A DNA stretch of 40,428 nt from assembly GCF_009764265.1 (NCBI RefSeq), contig NZ_RWIR01000008.1, positions 1 to 40,428 on the forward strand. The letters run 5' to 3'. This document shows positions 9,049 to 16,312 of this stretch, in pieces. The position numbers and the translations under genes are program-made. Source of the stretch: Pseudomonas sp. PB101. GTDB lineage: Bacteria; Pseudomonadota; Gammaproteobacteria; Pseudomonadales; Pseudomonadaceae. The notes under the pieces are model-generated. The model was not told the origin of the DNA, made no database searches, and saw only the letters and a list, made by a program, of their open reading frames with translations. Numbering within the stretch: the first letter of the stretch is position 1; each line of letters starts with the position of its first letter.

Positions 9049-9255
9049 ATGGCTCATTCCACTACGCCCGTCGGTCCCCACTCGTCTGAGCATTCGTCTG
9101 GCGATGAGCTGGGTTTCGATCCCGATTCCCCGGACCTTGCCGATCCTCAGGTCGACCCGATCGGGCCCGCCAAGGCACCGAGGGACGTGAAGCCGGGTGA
9201 CAACCCCAAGGCTCCGGCCAAGCCCTACGATCCACTGGGTGATCTGAAACCTTAG
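9049..9255 (+). CDS. Small acidic Pro/Asp-rich protein, probably disordered
   Basis: A 68-residue protein without hydrophobic core, signal peptide or Cys, dominated by Pro, Asp, Gly and Lys. It contains short repeats such as FDPDSPDLADPQVDP and PYDPLGDLKP. A perfect AGGAGG (9038-9043) precedes the ATG, supporting real translation. It is followed 17 nt later by a second protein with the same style (DPDSP motif in both), suggesting a pair derived by duplication. I do not recognise a function. Confidence 0.7.
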   Translation: MAHSTTPVGPHSSEHSSGDELGFDPDSPDLADPQVDPIGPAKAPRDVKPGDNPKAPAKPYDPLGDLKP

Positions 9256-9272
9256 GTCCAATGGAGGTGCGT

Positions 9273-9488
9273 ATGTCTACTGATTCCAGTTTCGACGATA
9301 AACGTCCGGAAACCGTCCCCACTACCCCACAAGAGGACATCGACCCGGTGCTGGACCCGGACAGCCCGCTGCGTGATCCCCTGGCACGGCCGACAGTGGT
9401 GCCAACCGAGCATCCCCAGGGCTGGCGAGACCCGAGCAAAGGGGATGGCATCCCGGATGACGACCAGATGCCGCTGCCCAACGACTGA
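9273..9488 (+). CDS. Small acidic Pro/Asp-rich protein, paralogue-like partner
   Basis: A 71-residue, strongly acidic protein with no predicted folded core. The segment DIDPVLDPDSPLRDPLARP shares the DPDSP element and composition with the preceding gene product. The start at 9273 is chosen because GGAGG (9263-9267) sits immediately upstream; the in-frame ATG at 9261 overlaps that site. It is in the same transcription unit as the gene at 9049 and is closed by a terminator. Function unknown; general stress-type small proteins of Pseudomonas often look like this, but no specific family is claimed. Confidence 0.7.
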   Translation: MSTDSSFDDKRPETVPTTPQEDIDPVLDPDSPLRDPLARPTVVPTEHPQGWRDPSKGDGIPDDDQMPLPND

Positions 9489-9498
9489 CGTTGCGACG

Positions 9499-9531
9499 AA
9501 AAAAAGCCCCGAATGTCCGGGGCTTTTTCAT
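9499..9531. terminator. Bidirectional Rho-independent terminator
   Basis: AAAAAGCCCCG / CGGGGCTTTTT (stem about 9501-9511 and 9518-9528) sits between two convergent genes, with A-run and T-run on opposite sides. It can serve both the plus-strand small genes and the minus-strand pbpG. Confidence 0.88.
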
Positions 9532-9545
9532 GCCTTTCAGCAAGG

Positions 9546-10484
9546 TTACTTCGACGCTTCAACCACGCCGCTCTGACGCTGCTTGAGGTTCTTGTCTGCC
9601 TTGTACTGCAAGGCCACGGAAGGCACGTCCGCGCTCTTTCCGCTCTCTACCCAATTTCGCATGCGCGTGGCATCGGCAAAATGGGTGTACTTGCCATAGG
9701 CGTCAAGGATCACCAGGGCCACCGGGCGGTTACCCATTCGGGTCACCAGCACCAGGCAGTGACCGGCTTCGTTGGTGAAACCGGTTTTCGTCAGCTGGAT
9801 GTCCCAGTCCGGCTTGCGGACCAGATGGTCGGTGTTGCGGAAACCCAGGCTGTAGTTCGGTTTTCGGAACGAGACGGTTTTTTCCTTGGTCGTGCTCAGT
9901 TCGGTCAGCAGCGGGTATTTGTGCGCGGCGATCAACAGTTTGCTCAAGTCGCGAGCGGTCGACACGTTGCGCGGTGAAAGCCCGGTCGGTTCGACGAAGT
10001 GCGTGTTGGTCATGCCCAGTGCCCGGGCCTTGGCGTTCATTGCAGCAATGAACGCGGCATAGCCACCCGGATAGTGGTGCGCCAGAGTGGCGGCGGCGCG
10101 GTTTTCCGAGGACATCAGGGCAATCAGCAGCATTTCCCGGCGCGGCAGTTCGCTGCGCAGCTTGACCCGGGAGAACACACCTTTCATTTCCGGTGTGTCG
10201 CTGATGTTGACGTCGATGTATTCGTCCATGTTCTGCCGGGACTCAACCACGACCAGGCCCGTCATCAACTTGCTGACGGAAGCGATCGGCACCACCACGT
10301 CGGGATTGCTGGCATAGATGACTTTGTTGGTCTGCATGTCCAGCAGCAGGGAGCTACCGGAAGCGAGCTTGAGTGACTTGGTATCTCGCGGCGCAGCGGT
10401 GGTTTCGCCAGCGCTGGCGATTGGCGTGATGAAAGTCCCTGCAACTGCAATAAATAGGCTCAGGATGGAAAGACGGATTTTCAC
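9546..10484 (-). CDS. pbpG: D-alanyl-D-alanine endopeptidase (PBP7)
   Basis: A 312-residue periplasmic low-molecular-mass penicillin-binding protein of the S11 family that cleaves D-Ala-DAP cross-links in murein. Catalytic motifs are SVSK (Ser69, Lys72), SEN (126-128) and KTG (233-235). A signal peptide is present ([19 protein letters not shown], cleavage near residue 25). I take the GTG at 10484 as start because it begins directly with the Lys-Ile-Arg signal n-region and gives a length close to known PbpG. An ATG at 10550 would add 22 residues. The active-site pattern is intact. Confidence 0.9.
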   Translation of the reverse strand: MKIRLSILSLFIAVAGTFITPIASAGETTAAPRDTKSLKLASGSSLLLDMQTNKVIYASNPDVVVPIASVSKLMTGLVVVESRQNMDEYIDVNISDTPEMKGVFSRVKLRSELPRREMLLIALMSSENRAAATLAHHYPGGYAAFIAAMNAKARALGMTNTHFVEPTGLSPRNVSTARDLSKLLIAAHKYPLLTELSTTKEKTVSFRKPNYSLGFRNTDHLVRKPDWDIQLTKTGFTNEAGHCLVLVTRMGNRPVALVILDAYGKYTHFADATRMRNWVESGKSADVPSVALQYKADKNLKQRQSGVVEASK

Positions 10485-10664
10485 GCTGGCAGACTCGTAA
10501 AGTGTTGATAAGCCGTTTTGTAACGGGCTGTTACCTGAAAAGCGCGACATTCTGGAGTATGGCTGAATAACTGTCGATGGTTGTTCAAGTAACAGGTGAA
10601 AGTCCTGAGAAACATGAAAAATAAGTCATTTTCCGTCGGGTGGTCGAGCTTGTTTCGCAGGCAA

Positions 10665-10694
10665 AAAGAACCCCGCCAAGGGGCGGGGTTCTTT
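10665..10694 (-). terminator. Rho-independent terminator of folD
   Basis: AAAGAACCCCGCC / GGCGGGGTTCTTT (10665-10677 and 10682-10694) has a 4-nt loop. On the minus strand it is followed by a T-run (AAAAA at 10663-10667 on the plus strand). Confidence 0.88.
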
Positions 10695-10722
10695 GATTCG
10701 CTGCCGGCGGCTGCGGTGAAAC

Positions 10723-11577
10723 TCAGCCGTGCAGGGTTTCGGCGGCGTACAGGGTGTTTTCCAGCAGGCAGGCACGGGTCATCGGGCCAACGCCACCCGG
10801 CACCGGAGTGATCCAGCCGGCGCGGGGCAGGGCGGTTTCGTAGATCACGTCGCCGACCAGCTTGCCGTCGTCCTGGCGGTTGATGCCGACATCGATCACG
10901 ATCGCGCCTTCCTTGATCCATTCGCCCTTGACCAGGCCCGGCTTGCCGGCGGCGACGACGACCAGGTCCGCACGGCCGACATGGCCCGCCAGGTCCTTGG
11001 TAAAGCGGTGGGTGACCGTCACGGTGCAACCGGCCAGCAACAATTCCATAGCCATCGGGCGGCCAACGATATTGGATGCTCCGACGACCACGGCATTCAT
11101 CCCGTAAAGATCGGCACCGGTGCTTTCCAGCAGGGTCATGATGCCTTTGGGGGTGCATGGGCGCAGCAGTGGAATGCGCTGGGCCAGGCGACCGACGTTA
11201 TAAGGATGGAACCCGTCGACGTCTTTGTCCGGACGAATGCGCTCCAGCAGTTTGGAGGCATCCAGGTGTTCGGGAAGCGGAAGCTGAAGCAGAACGCCGT
11301 CGATCGCCGGATCGTCGTTCAGGCGATCGATCAGCTCGGTCAGCGCTTCTTGAGTGGTTTCGGAAGGCAGGTCATAAGCTTGGGATAGAAAGCCGACCTC
11401 TTCACAGTCTTTACGCTTGTGCGAGACATAAACCTGAGAGGCAGGATCGCTGCCGACCAGGATCACCGCGAGGCCGGGCGTGCGCAGGCCTTGCTGGCGA
11501 CGCTCGGTGACACGTTGGGCGATCTGCTGGCGCAGGCTGGCGGCGATCGATTTGCCGTCGATTAGTTGTGCAGTCAT
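10723..11577 (-). CDS. folD: Bifunctional methylene-THF dehydrogenase / methenyl-THF cyclohydrolase
   Basis: A 284-residue cytosolic enzyme that interconverts 5,10-methylene-, methenyl- and 10-formyl-tetrahydrofolate with NADP+. Length matches bacterial FolD. The catalytic Tyr50 and Lys54 lie in [13 protein letters not shown], followed by [24 protein letters not shown], the NADP-binding [13 protein letters not shown], and the C-terminal [12 protein letters not shown] signature. It is a single gene, divergent from the tRNA operon, and has its own terminator. Its place next to the Arg-His-Leu-His tRNA operon and tig is typical of Pseudomonas. Confidence 0.97.
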   Translation of the reverse strand: MTAQLIDGKSIAASLRQQIAQRVTERRQQGLRTPGLAVILVGSDPASQVYVSHKRKDCEEVGFLSQAYDLPSETTQEALTELIDRLNDDPAIDGVLLQLPLPEHLDASKLLERIRPDKDVDGFHPYNVGRLAQRIPLLRPCTPKGIMTLLESTGADLYGMNAVVVGASNIVGRPMAMELLLAGCTVTVTHRFTKDLAGHVGRADLVVVAAGKPGLVKGEWIKEGAIVIDVGINRQDDGKLVGDVIYETALPRAGWITPVPGGVGPMTRACLLENTLYAAETLHG

Positions 11578-11708
11578 TGCGCGTGATTAACCATCGAGAG
11601 GGGAAAAAAAGAGAACGCATTCTCGCATGTCATGCGGTGAGGGCAAAGGCGCTTGGTCTGCAAATTCCCCTAACTCCTTTAATTAAATGAATTTTTTTTA
11701 AAAAGGAT

Positions 11709-11737
11709 TTGACGACCTTCGGGGGGCTCTATACTAT
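11709..11737 (+). promoter_or_regulatory. Promoter of the tRNA operon
   Basis: TTGACG (11709-11714) and TACTAT (11732-11737) are spaced 17 nt apart and preceded by an AT-rich stretch (TTAATTAAATGAATTTTTTT near 11679-11698) that could act as an UP element. A G-rich spacer and a leader of about 110 nt precede tRNA-Arg. The leader (11745-11851) shows no gene. Confidence 0.65.
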
Positions 11738-11851
11738 TCGTCGCACTTGTCGGGCACAGCCTAGCACTGGTTAAGAAGGTTGAGCGGGATTACGGTTCTG
11801 CAAGACTGGAAAGCACTTAGTTTGTAGTCCTCCAAGGGTACAGCTAACAAG

Positions 11852-11928
11852 GCGCCCGTAGCTCAGCTGGATAGAGCATCCGCCTTCTAAGCGGATGGTC
11901 GCAGGTTCGAGTCCTGCCGGGTGCGCCA
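11852..11928 (+). tRNA. tRNA-Arg (anticodon TCT)
   Basis: A 77-nt cloverleaf. Acceptor GCGCCCG pairs with CGGGTGC. The anticodon stem-loop is TCCGC-CTTCTAA-GCGGA with anticodon TCT reading AGA/AGG. T-loop GGTTCGAGTCC is present and CCA is encoded. First gene of a four-tRNA operon. Confidence 0.96.
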
Positions 11929-11959
11929 TTAGGCAACTTTGGCACAAGTAGCGCGATAT

Positions 11960-12036
11960 GGTGGGCGTAGCTCAGTTGGTAGAGCACGGGATTGTGACTC
12001 CCGTTGTCGTGGGTTCGATCCCCATCGTCCACCCCA
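11960..12036 (+). tRNA. tRNA-His (anticodon GTG), copy 1
   Basis: A cloverleaf from 11961 plus the extra G-1 at 11960 that pairs with C73, a hallmark of tRNA-His. Acceptor GTGGGCG pairs with CGTCCAC. Anticodon loop is ATTGTGA (GTG). CCA is encoded. The mature sequence is identical to the copy at 12254-12330. Confidence 0.96.
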
Positions 12037-12043
12037 TATTTCG

Positions 12044-12076
12044 AAAGGCGCCAGATTAACAGTCTGGCGCCTTTGC
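12044..12076 (+). terminator. Hairpin between tRNA-His copy 1 and tRNA-Leu
   Basis: AAAGGCGCCAGA / TCTGGCGCCTTT (12044-12055 and 12063-12074) is followed by GCTTTA. It is terminator-like but with a poor T-run, so partial read-through to tRNA-Leu is likely. The hairpin is near-identical to the one after tRNA-His copy 2. Confidence 0.7.
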
Positions 12077-12092
12077 TTTAAAGGCTTCACCC

Positions 12093-12177
12093 GCGGATGT
12101 GGTGGAATTGGTAGACACACTGGATTTAGGTTCCAGCGCCGCGAGGCGTAAGAGTTCGAGTCTCTTCATCCGCACCA
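12093..12177 (+). tRNA. tRNA-Leu (anticodon TAG)
   Basis: An 85-nt class II tRNA with long variable arm (CGCCGCGAGGCG region). Acceptor GCGGATG pairs with CATCCGC. Anticodon loop is TTTAGGT (anticodon TAG, reading CUA/CUN). CCA is encoded. Confidence 0.95.
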
Positions 12178-12253
12178 ATTAAAGCTTCACTCAGGTCTTT
12201 GGCCTGGCTGGAGCTTGATAAAGAAGTTGTTTGGCTTCTTTAACAGGCAATAT

Positions 12254-12330
12254 GGTGGGCGTAGCTCAGTTGGTAGAGCACGGGATTGTGACTCCCGTTG
12301 TCGTGGGTTCGATCCCCATCGTCCACCCCA
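12254..12330 (+). tRNA. tRNA-His (anticodon GTG), copy 2
   Basis: Identical in the mature part to copy 1, including G-1 (12254) and encoded CCA. The duplication extends into the 5' flank (ATATGG / TATGG) and about 20 nt of 3' flank plus the hairpin, so the whole tRNA-terminator cassette was copied. Confidence 0.96.
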
Positions 12331-12337
12331 TATTTCG

Positions 12338-12373
12338 AAAGGCGCCAGATTGAAAAGTCTGGCGCCTTTTTTG
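12338..12373 (+). terminator. Terminator of the tRNA operon
   Basis: AAAGGCGCCAGA..TCTGGCGCCTTTTTT: stem arms lie at 12338-12349 and 12358-12369 with a T6 run and TTG after it. It is a stronger version of the hairpin after tRNA-His copy 1. Confidence 0.9.
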
Positions 12374-12716
12374 TTTCGGCGGCCGCCGGTTGCGGGTCGC
12401 AGGGGCAGGGCGTTTCGTCGTATTTATGTTTCTCGATGATGCTGCCCTGTCCGCCGGTCTTGCGTGCGAGAACGGCTGTCGGGGAGATGATTGGCGACCT
12501 CTTCCATATAGAGAAAGGTCGGCGCAGAGCCCTGGCGTGATTGGTTGTATTTGCCATCGGGGCGAGGTGCATTCGTGCATTCGCACCTATAAATTGCCTG
12601 CTGTTTTTTTACCCGTTTTCAGTAGGGTGACTTCTTGAGTTTGACCCACTAGAATGCATGCCCTTGATTCTGGGGTCGGAAACGGCCGGCTAACGTCTGT
12701 GCAACGAGGAATATCC
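12374..12716. other. Non-coding gap with the tig promoter at its right end
   Basis: 343 nt with no supported gene. A small imperfect hairpin (AGGTGCATTCGTGCATTCGCACCT, described as arms AGGTGC/GCACCT near 12566-12590) precedes a T7 run at 12604-12610. The tig promoter is proposed as GTGACT (12627-12632) and TAGAAT (12650-12655), spacing 17. A weaker TTGACC at 12641 is too close to that -10. Otherwise I see nothing in this stretch. Confidence 0.5.
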
Positions 12717-14027
12717 ATGCAAGTTTCTGTTGAAAATACTACTGCTCTTGAGCGCCGCATGAGCGTCACCGTGCCGGCTGAGCGCATCGAGAGCCAGGTC
12801 AACAAGCGTCTGCAGCAGACCGCCCAAAAGGCCAAGATTGCTGGCTTCCGTCCAGGCAAAGTGCCAATGAGCGAAATCAAGCGCCGTTTCGGTGCCGACG
12901 CTCGCCAGGAAGCTGTAGGCGACGTGATCCAGTCTTCCTTCTACGAAGCTGTGGTTGAGCAGAAGCTGAACCCGGCTGGTCAGCCTTCGATCGAGCCAAA
13001 ATCCCTGGAAGCTGGCAAGGACCTGGAATACGTAGCCGTATTCGAAGTGTTCCCTGAGTTCACCGTTGCCGGTTTCGAAGGCATCACCGTCGAGCGTCTG
13101 AGCGCTGACGTGACTGACGCCGATCTGGACAAGATGCTGGACATCCTGCGCAAACAGAACACCCGTTTCGAAGTGGCCGATCGCGCTGCCCAGAACGAAG
13201 ACCAGCTGAACATCGACTTCGTCGGCAAGGTCGACGGTGAAGTGTTCGCCAACGGTACTGGCAAAGGTGTCCAGCTGGTTCTGGGTTCCGGCCGCATGAT
13301 CCCTGGTTTCGAAGAAGGCCTGGTTGGCGCCAAGGCCGGTGAAGAGCGCGTTCTGAACCTGGCCTTCCCGGAGGCCTACCAGGATCTGGATCTGGCTGGC
13401 AAAGCCGCCGAGTTCACCGTGACCGTCAACACTGTTTCCGAGCCAAAGCTGCCAGAACTGACAGAAGAATTCTTCGCTCAATTCGGCATCAAGGAAACCG
13501 GTCTGGAAGGCTTCCGCACCGAAGTTCGCAAGAACATGGAGCGCGAGCTGCGTCAGGCGATCAAATCCAAGGTCAAGAATCAGGTAATGGACGGTCTGCT
13601 GGCCACCAACCCGATCGAAGTGCCAAAGGCTCTGCTGTCCAACGAAGTTGACCGTCTGCGCGTGCAGGCTGTTCAGCAGTTCGGCGGCAACATCAAGCCT
13701 GACCAACTGCCGGCCGAGCTGTTCGAAGAACAAGCCAAGCGTCGCGTAGTGCTGGGCCTGATCGTGGCTGAAGTGGTCAAGCAGTTCGACCTCAAGCCTG
13801 ACGAAACCCGCGTTCGCGAGATGATTCAGGAAATGGCTTCGGCCTACCAGGAGCCTGAGCAGGTTGTGTCCTGGTACTACAAAAACGACCAGCAACTGAA
13901 CGAAGTTCGTTCGGTTGTGCTGGAAGAGCAAGTTGTGGATACTGTTCTGCAGAAAGCTAGCGTGACCGACAAATCGGTCTCTTACGAAGAAGCGGTCAAG
14001 CCGGTAGAAGCACCACAAGCCGACTGA
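12717..14027 (+). CDS. tig: Trigger factor (ribosome-bound chaperone / prolyl isomerase)
   Basis: A 436-residue cytosolic chaperone that docks at the ribosomal exit tunnel and folds nascent chains. The N-terminal ribosome-binding loop GFRPGKVP lies at 43-50, an FKBP-like PPIase domain at about 160-245 ([19 protein letters not shown], then [16 protein letters not shown]), followed by the long helical C-terminal chaperone arms. ATG 12717 is preceded by CGAGGA (12705-12710) and gives the expected MQVSVE N terminus. First gene of the quality-control block tig-clpP-clpX-lon. Length is normal. Confidence 0.97.
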   Translation: MQVSVENTTALERRMSVTVPAERIESQVNKRLQQTAQKAKIAGFRPGKVPMSEIKRRFGADARQEAVGDVIQSSFYEAVVEQKLNPAGQPSIEPKSLEAGKDLEYVAVFEVFPEFTVAGFEGITVERLSADVTDADLDKMLDILRKQNTRFEVADRAAQNEDQLNIDFVGKVDGEVFANGTGKGVQLVLGSGRMIPGFEEGLVGAKAGEERVLNLAFPEAYQDLDLAGKAAEFTVTVNTVSEPKLPELTEEFFAQFGIKETGLEGFRTEVRKNMERELRQAIKSKVKNQVMDGLLATNPIEVPKALLSNEVDRLRVQAVQQFGGNIKPDQLPAELFEEQAKRRVVLGLIVAEVVKQFDLKPDETRVREMIQEMASAYQEPEQVVSWYYKNDQQLNEVRSVVLEEQVVDTVLQKASVTDKSVSYEEAVKPVEAPQAD

Positions 14028-14053
14028 TCACTTTTGCGGTAAGAAGCAAACAC

Positions 14054-14081
14054 CATAAGCCAGCCTTCGTGCTGGCTTATG
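14054..14081 (+). terminator. Hairpin between tig and clpP (attenuator-like)
   Basis: An 11-bp perfect stem, CATAAGCCAGC / GCTGGCTTATG (14054-14064, 14071-14081), has loop CTTCGT and no T-run after it. It could be a weak terminator, an RNA-processing or an RNA-stabilising element that sets the tig:clpP ratio. Confidence 0.55.
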
Positions 14082-14120
14082 CGTATTCAAGACATAACTA
14101 TTTGGGAGTGACTGCAGAGC

Positions 14121-14756
14121 ATGTTCCGTAATTCCTATATTCAGCAGAACTCTGATATCCAGGCCGCAGGCGGCCTGGTCCCGATGGTTGTCGAGCAGTC
14201 CGCTCGTGGCGAGCGCGCCTACGACATCTACTCGCGCCTGCTCAAGGAGCGAGTGATCTTTCTGGTTGGCCCGGTAGAGGACTACATGGCCAACCTGATC
14301 TGTGCGCAACTGCTGTTCCTTGAAGCGGAAAACCCGGACAAGGACATCCATCTCTATATCAACTCCCCAGGCGGTTCGGTGACGGCGGGCATGTCGATCT
14401 ACGACACCATGCAGTTCATCAAGCCCAACGTATCGACCACCTGTATCGGTCAGGCGTGCAGCATGGGCGCATTCCTGCTGACGGCCGGTGCCCAGGGCAA
14501 GCGTTACTGCCTGCCAAACTCGCGAGTGATGATTCACCAGCCACTGGGCGGTTTCCAGGGCCAGGCGTCGGATATCGAAATCCACGCCAAGGAAATCCTC
14601 TTCATTCGTGAGCGCCTCAACACGTTGATGGCCAAGCACAGCGGGCGCACCCTTGAAGAAATCGAGCGCGATACCAACCGCGACAACTTCATGAGTGCAG
14701 AGGCTGCGCGCGAGTACGGCTTGATCGACGAAGTGATCAGTCAGCGCCCTGCGTAA
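14121..14756 (+). CDS. clpP: ATP-dependent Clp protease proteolytic subunit
   Basis: A 211-residue serine protease subunit that forms the 14-mer barrel and degrades proteins fed by ClpX or ClpA. The triad is Ser114 ([11 protein letters not shown]), His139 ([10 protein letters not shown]) and Asp188 (TNRDNFMSA). A short N-terminal propeptide (about 10-15 residues) precedes [29 protein letters not shown] ribosome binding site lies at 14104-14111. It lies upstream of its partner clpX with 111 nt between them, the conserved order. Confidence 0.97.
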   Translation: MFRNSYIQQNSDIQAAGGLVPMVVEQSARGERAYDIYSRLLKERVIFLVGPVEDYMANLICAQLLFLEAENPDKDIHLYINSPGGSVTAGMSIYDTMQFIKPNVSTTCIGQACSMGAFLLTAGAQGKRYCLPNSRVMIHQPLGGFQGQASDIEIHAKEILFIRERLNTLMAKHSGRTLEEIERDTNRDNFMSAEAAREYGLIDEVISQRPA

Positions 14757-14799
14757 AATAAGCAGCTCAAAATAGGGTTGGTCGGCGCGTCCGACACCT

Positions 14800-14819
14800 G
14801 CGGGCTTGAAAAAGCCCGC
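14800..14819 (+). terminator. Hairpin between clpP and clpX
   Basis: GCGGGCTT / AAGCCCGC (14800-14807 and 14812-14819) has a 4-nt GAAA loop and no T-run. It is more likely an mRNA-stability element or weak attenuator than a full terminator. Confidence 0.5.
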
Positions 14820-14867
14820 AATAGCCTTCATCTTGTGTTGCAAGCCTATCGGATTTGGATCGAACGA

Positions 14868-16151
14868 ATGACTGACACCCGCAACGGCGAGGACAACGGC
14901 AAGCTGCTCTATTGCTCCTTCTGTGGCAAAAGCCAGCATGAAGTGCGCAAATTGATTGCCGGCCCCTCGGTCTTTATCTGCGACGAGTGCGTCGACCTGT
15001 GCAATGACATCATCCGCGAGGAGGTGCAGGAAGCACAGGCCGAGAGCAGCGCGCATAAATTGCCTTCGCCTAAAGAAATCAGCGGCATCCTTGATCAGTA
15101 TGTGATTGGTCAGGAGCGTGCGAAAAAGGTTCTGGCCGTAGCGGTGTACAACCACTACAAACGTCTGAACCAGCGCGACAAAAAGAATGACGACGTCGAA
15201 CTCGGCAAGAGCAACATCCTGCTGATCGGCCCGACAGGCTCGGGTAAAACCCTGCTTGCCGAAACACTGGCCCGCTTGCTGAACGTTCCGTTCACCATCG
15301 CTGACGCAACCACCCTCACCGAGGCGGGTTACGTGGGTGAGGATGTCGAGAACATCATTCAGAAGCTGCTGCAGAAATGCGATTACGACGTGGAAAAGGC
15401 CCAGATGGGCATTGTCTACATCGATGAAATCGACAAGATTTCGCGCAAGTCCGACAACCCGTCGATCACCCGGGATGTTTCCGGTGAGGGCGTGCAGCAA
15501 GCCCTGCTCAAGTTGATCGAAGGCACGGTCGCTTCCGTTCCGCCTCAAGGTGGTCGCAAGCATCCGCAGCAGGAATTCCTGCAGGTCGACACCCGTAACA
15601 TCCTGTTCATCTGCGGTGGTGCGTTCTCCGGTCTGGAAAAGGTTATTCAAAACCGTTCCACCAAGGGCGGCATCGGTTTCAACGCGGAAGTGCGCAGCAA
15701 GGAAGAAGGCAAGAAAGTCGGTGAATCCCTGCGTGAAGTCGAGCCTGACGATCTGGTCAAGTTCGGTCTGATCCCGGAATTCGTCGGTCGTCTGCCGGTA
15801 CTTGCGACGCTGGACGAGCTTGACGAGGCTGCGTTGATGCAGATCCTCACCGAGCCGAAAAATGCCCTGACCAAGCAGTATGCCAAGCTGTTCGAGATGG
15901 AAGGCGTTGATCTGGAATTCCGTTCCGACGCTCTGAAATCGGTCGCCAAGCGTGCCCTGGAGCGTAAAACCGGTGCCCGTGGCCTGCGTTCGATTCTCGA
16001 AGGTGTATTGCTCGACACTATGTATGAAATCCCCTCGCAATCGGAGGTGAGCAAAGTAGTGATCGATGAAAGCGTGATAGAAGGCAAGTCCAAGCCACTG
16101 TATATCTACGAAAACAGTGAGCCGACCGCCAAGGCCGCGCCAGACGCCTAA
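14868..16151 (+). CDS. clpX: ClpX AAA+ unfoldase, ATP-binding subunit of ClpXP
   Basis: A 427-residue hexameric unfoldase. The N-terminal zinc-binding domain uses Cys16, Cys19, Cys38, Cys41 (CSFC, CDEC). Walker A is GPTGSGKT at 121-128, the GYVG pore loop at 154-157, and Walker [10 protein letters not shown] with Asp186/Glu187. The ClpP-docking IGF loop is at 269-271. The arginine finger/sensor region and C-terminal small domain are complete. ATG 14868 gives the family-typical [19 protein letters not shown] start; upstream in-frame codons to 14778 are not conserved-looking. Terminator at 16171. Confidence 0.97.
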   Translation: MTDTRNGEDNGKLLYCSFCGKSQHEVRKLIAGPSVFICDECVDLCNDIIREEVQEAQAESSAHKLPSPKEISGILDQYVIGQERAKKVLAVAVYNHYKRLNQRDKKNDDVELGKSNILLIGPTGSGKTLLAETLARLLNVPFTIADATTLTEAGYVGEDVENIIQKLLQKCDYDVEKAQMGIVYIDEIDKISRKSDNPSITRDVSGEGVQQALLKLIEGTVASVPPQGGRKHPQQEFLQVDTRNILFICGGAFSGLEKVIQNRSTKGGIGFNAEVRSKEEGKKVGESLREVEPDDLVKFGLIPEFVGRLPVLATLDELDEAALMQILTEPKNALTKQYAKLFEMEGVDLEFRSDALKSVAKRALERKTGARGLRSILEGVLLDTMYEIPSQSEVSKVVIDESVIEGKSKPLYIYENSEPTAKAAPDA

Positions 16152-16170
16152 GCGTCACGCAGCTTGAACA

Positions 16171-16200
16171 AAGAAGGGGCCTTCGGGCCCCTTTTCTTTT
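16171..16200 (+). terminator. Rho-independent terminator after clpX
   Basis: AAGAAGGGGCC-TTCG-GGCCCCTTTTCTT: an 11-bp stem with a stable TTCG tetraloop followed by T-rich sequence. It separates clpPX from lon. Confidence 0.92.
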
Positions 16201-16225
16201 CATGTGTTTTAACCCTGTCTTTGCG

Positions 16226-16254
16226 CTTGTTTTTTTTCAAGGCAGCCCCCATCT
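16226..16254 (+). promoter_or_regulatory. Sigma32 (heat-shock) promoter of lon
   Basis: CTTGTTT (16226-16232) and CCCATCT (16248-16254) are spaced 15 nt apart, matching the RpoH consensus CTTGAAA-N11..16-CCCATNT (-10 perfect, -35 5/7). It lies 58 nt before the lon start and right after the clpX terminator. lon is a classical RpoH target. Confidence 0.75.
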
Positions 16255-16312
16255 TGGTTTCAAGCTTACTTCCATCTGTTTACGGCCTTATGGCCGCCGT
16301 AGAGGCGAAATC

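Noticed and set aside
11939..12586. Short open frames across the tRNA genes.
   Set aside because: They run through the four tRNAs and terminators and have no ribosome binding site or conservation expected of a protein.
14028..16040. A 670-codon open frame on the minus strand opposite clpP-clpX, and a 640-codon one opposite ppiD (19389-21311).
   Set aside because: Both mirror highly conserved plus-strand genes and have shadow-type composition.
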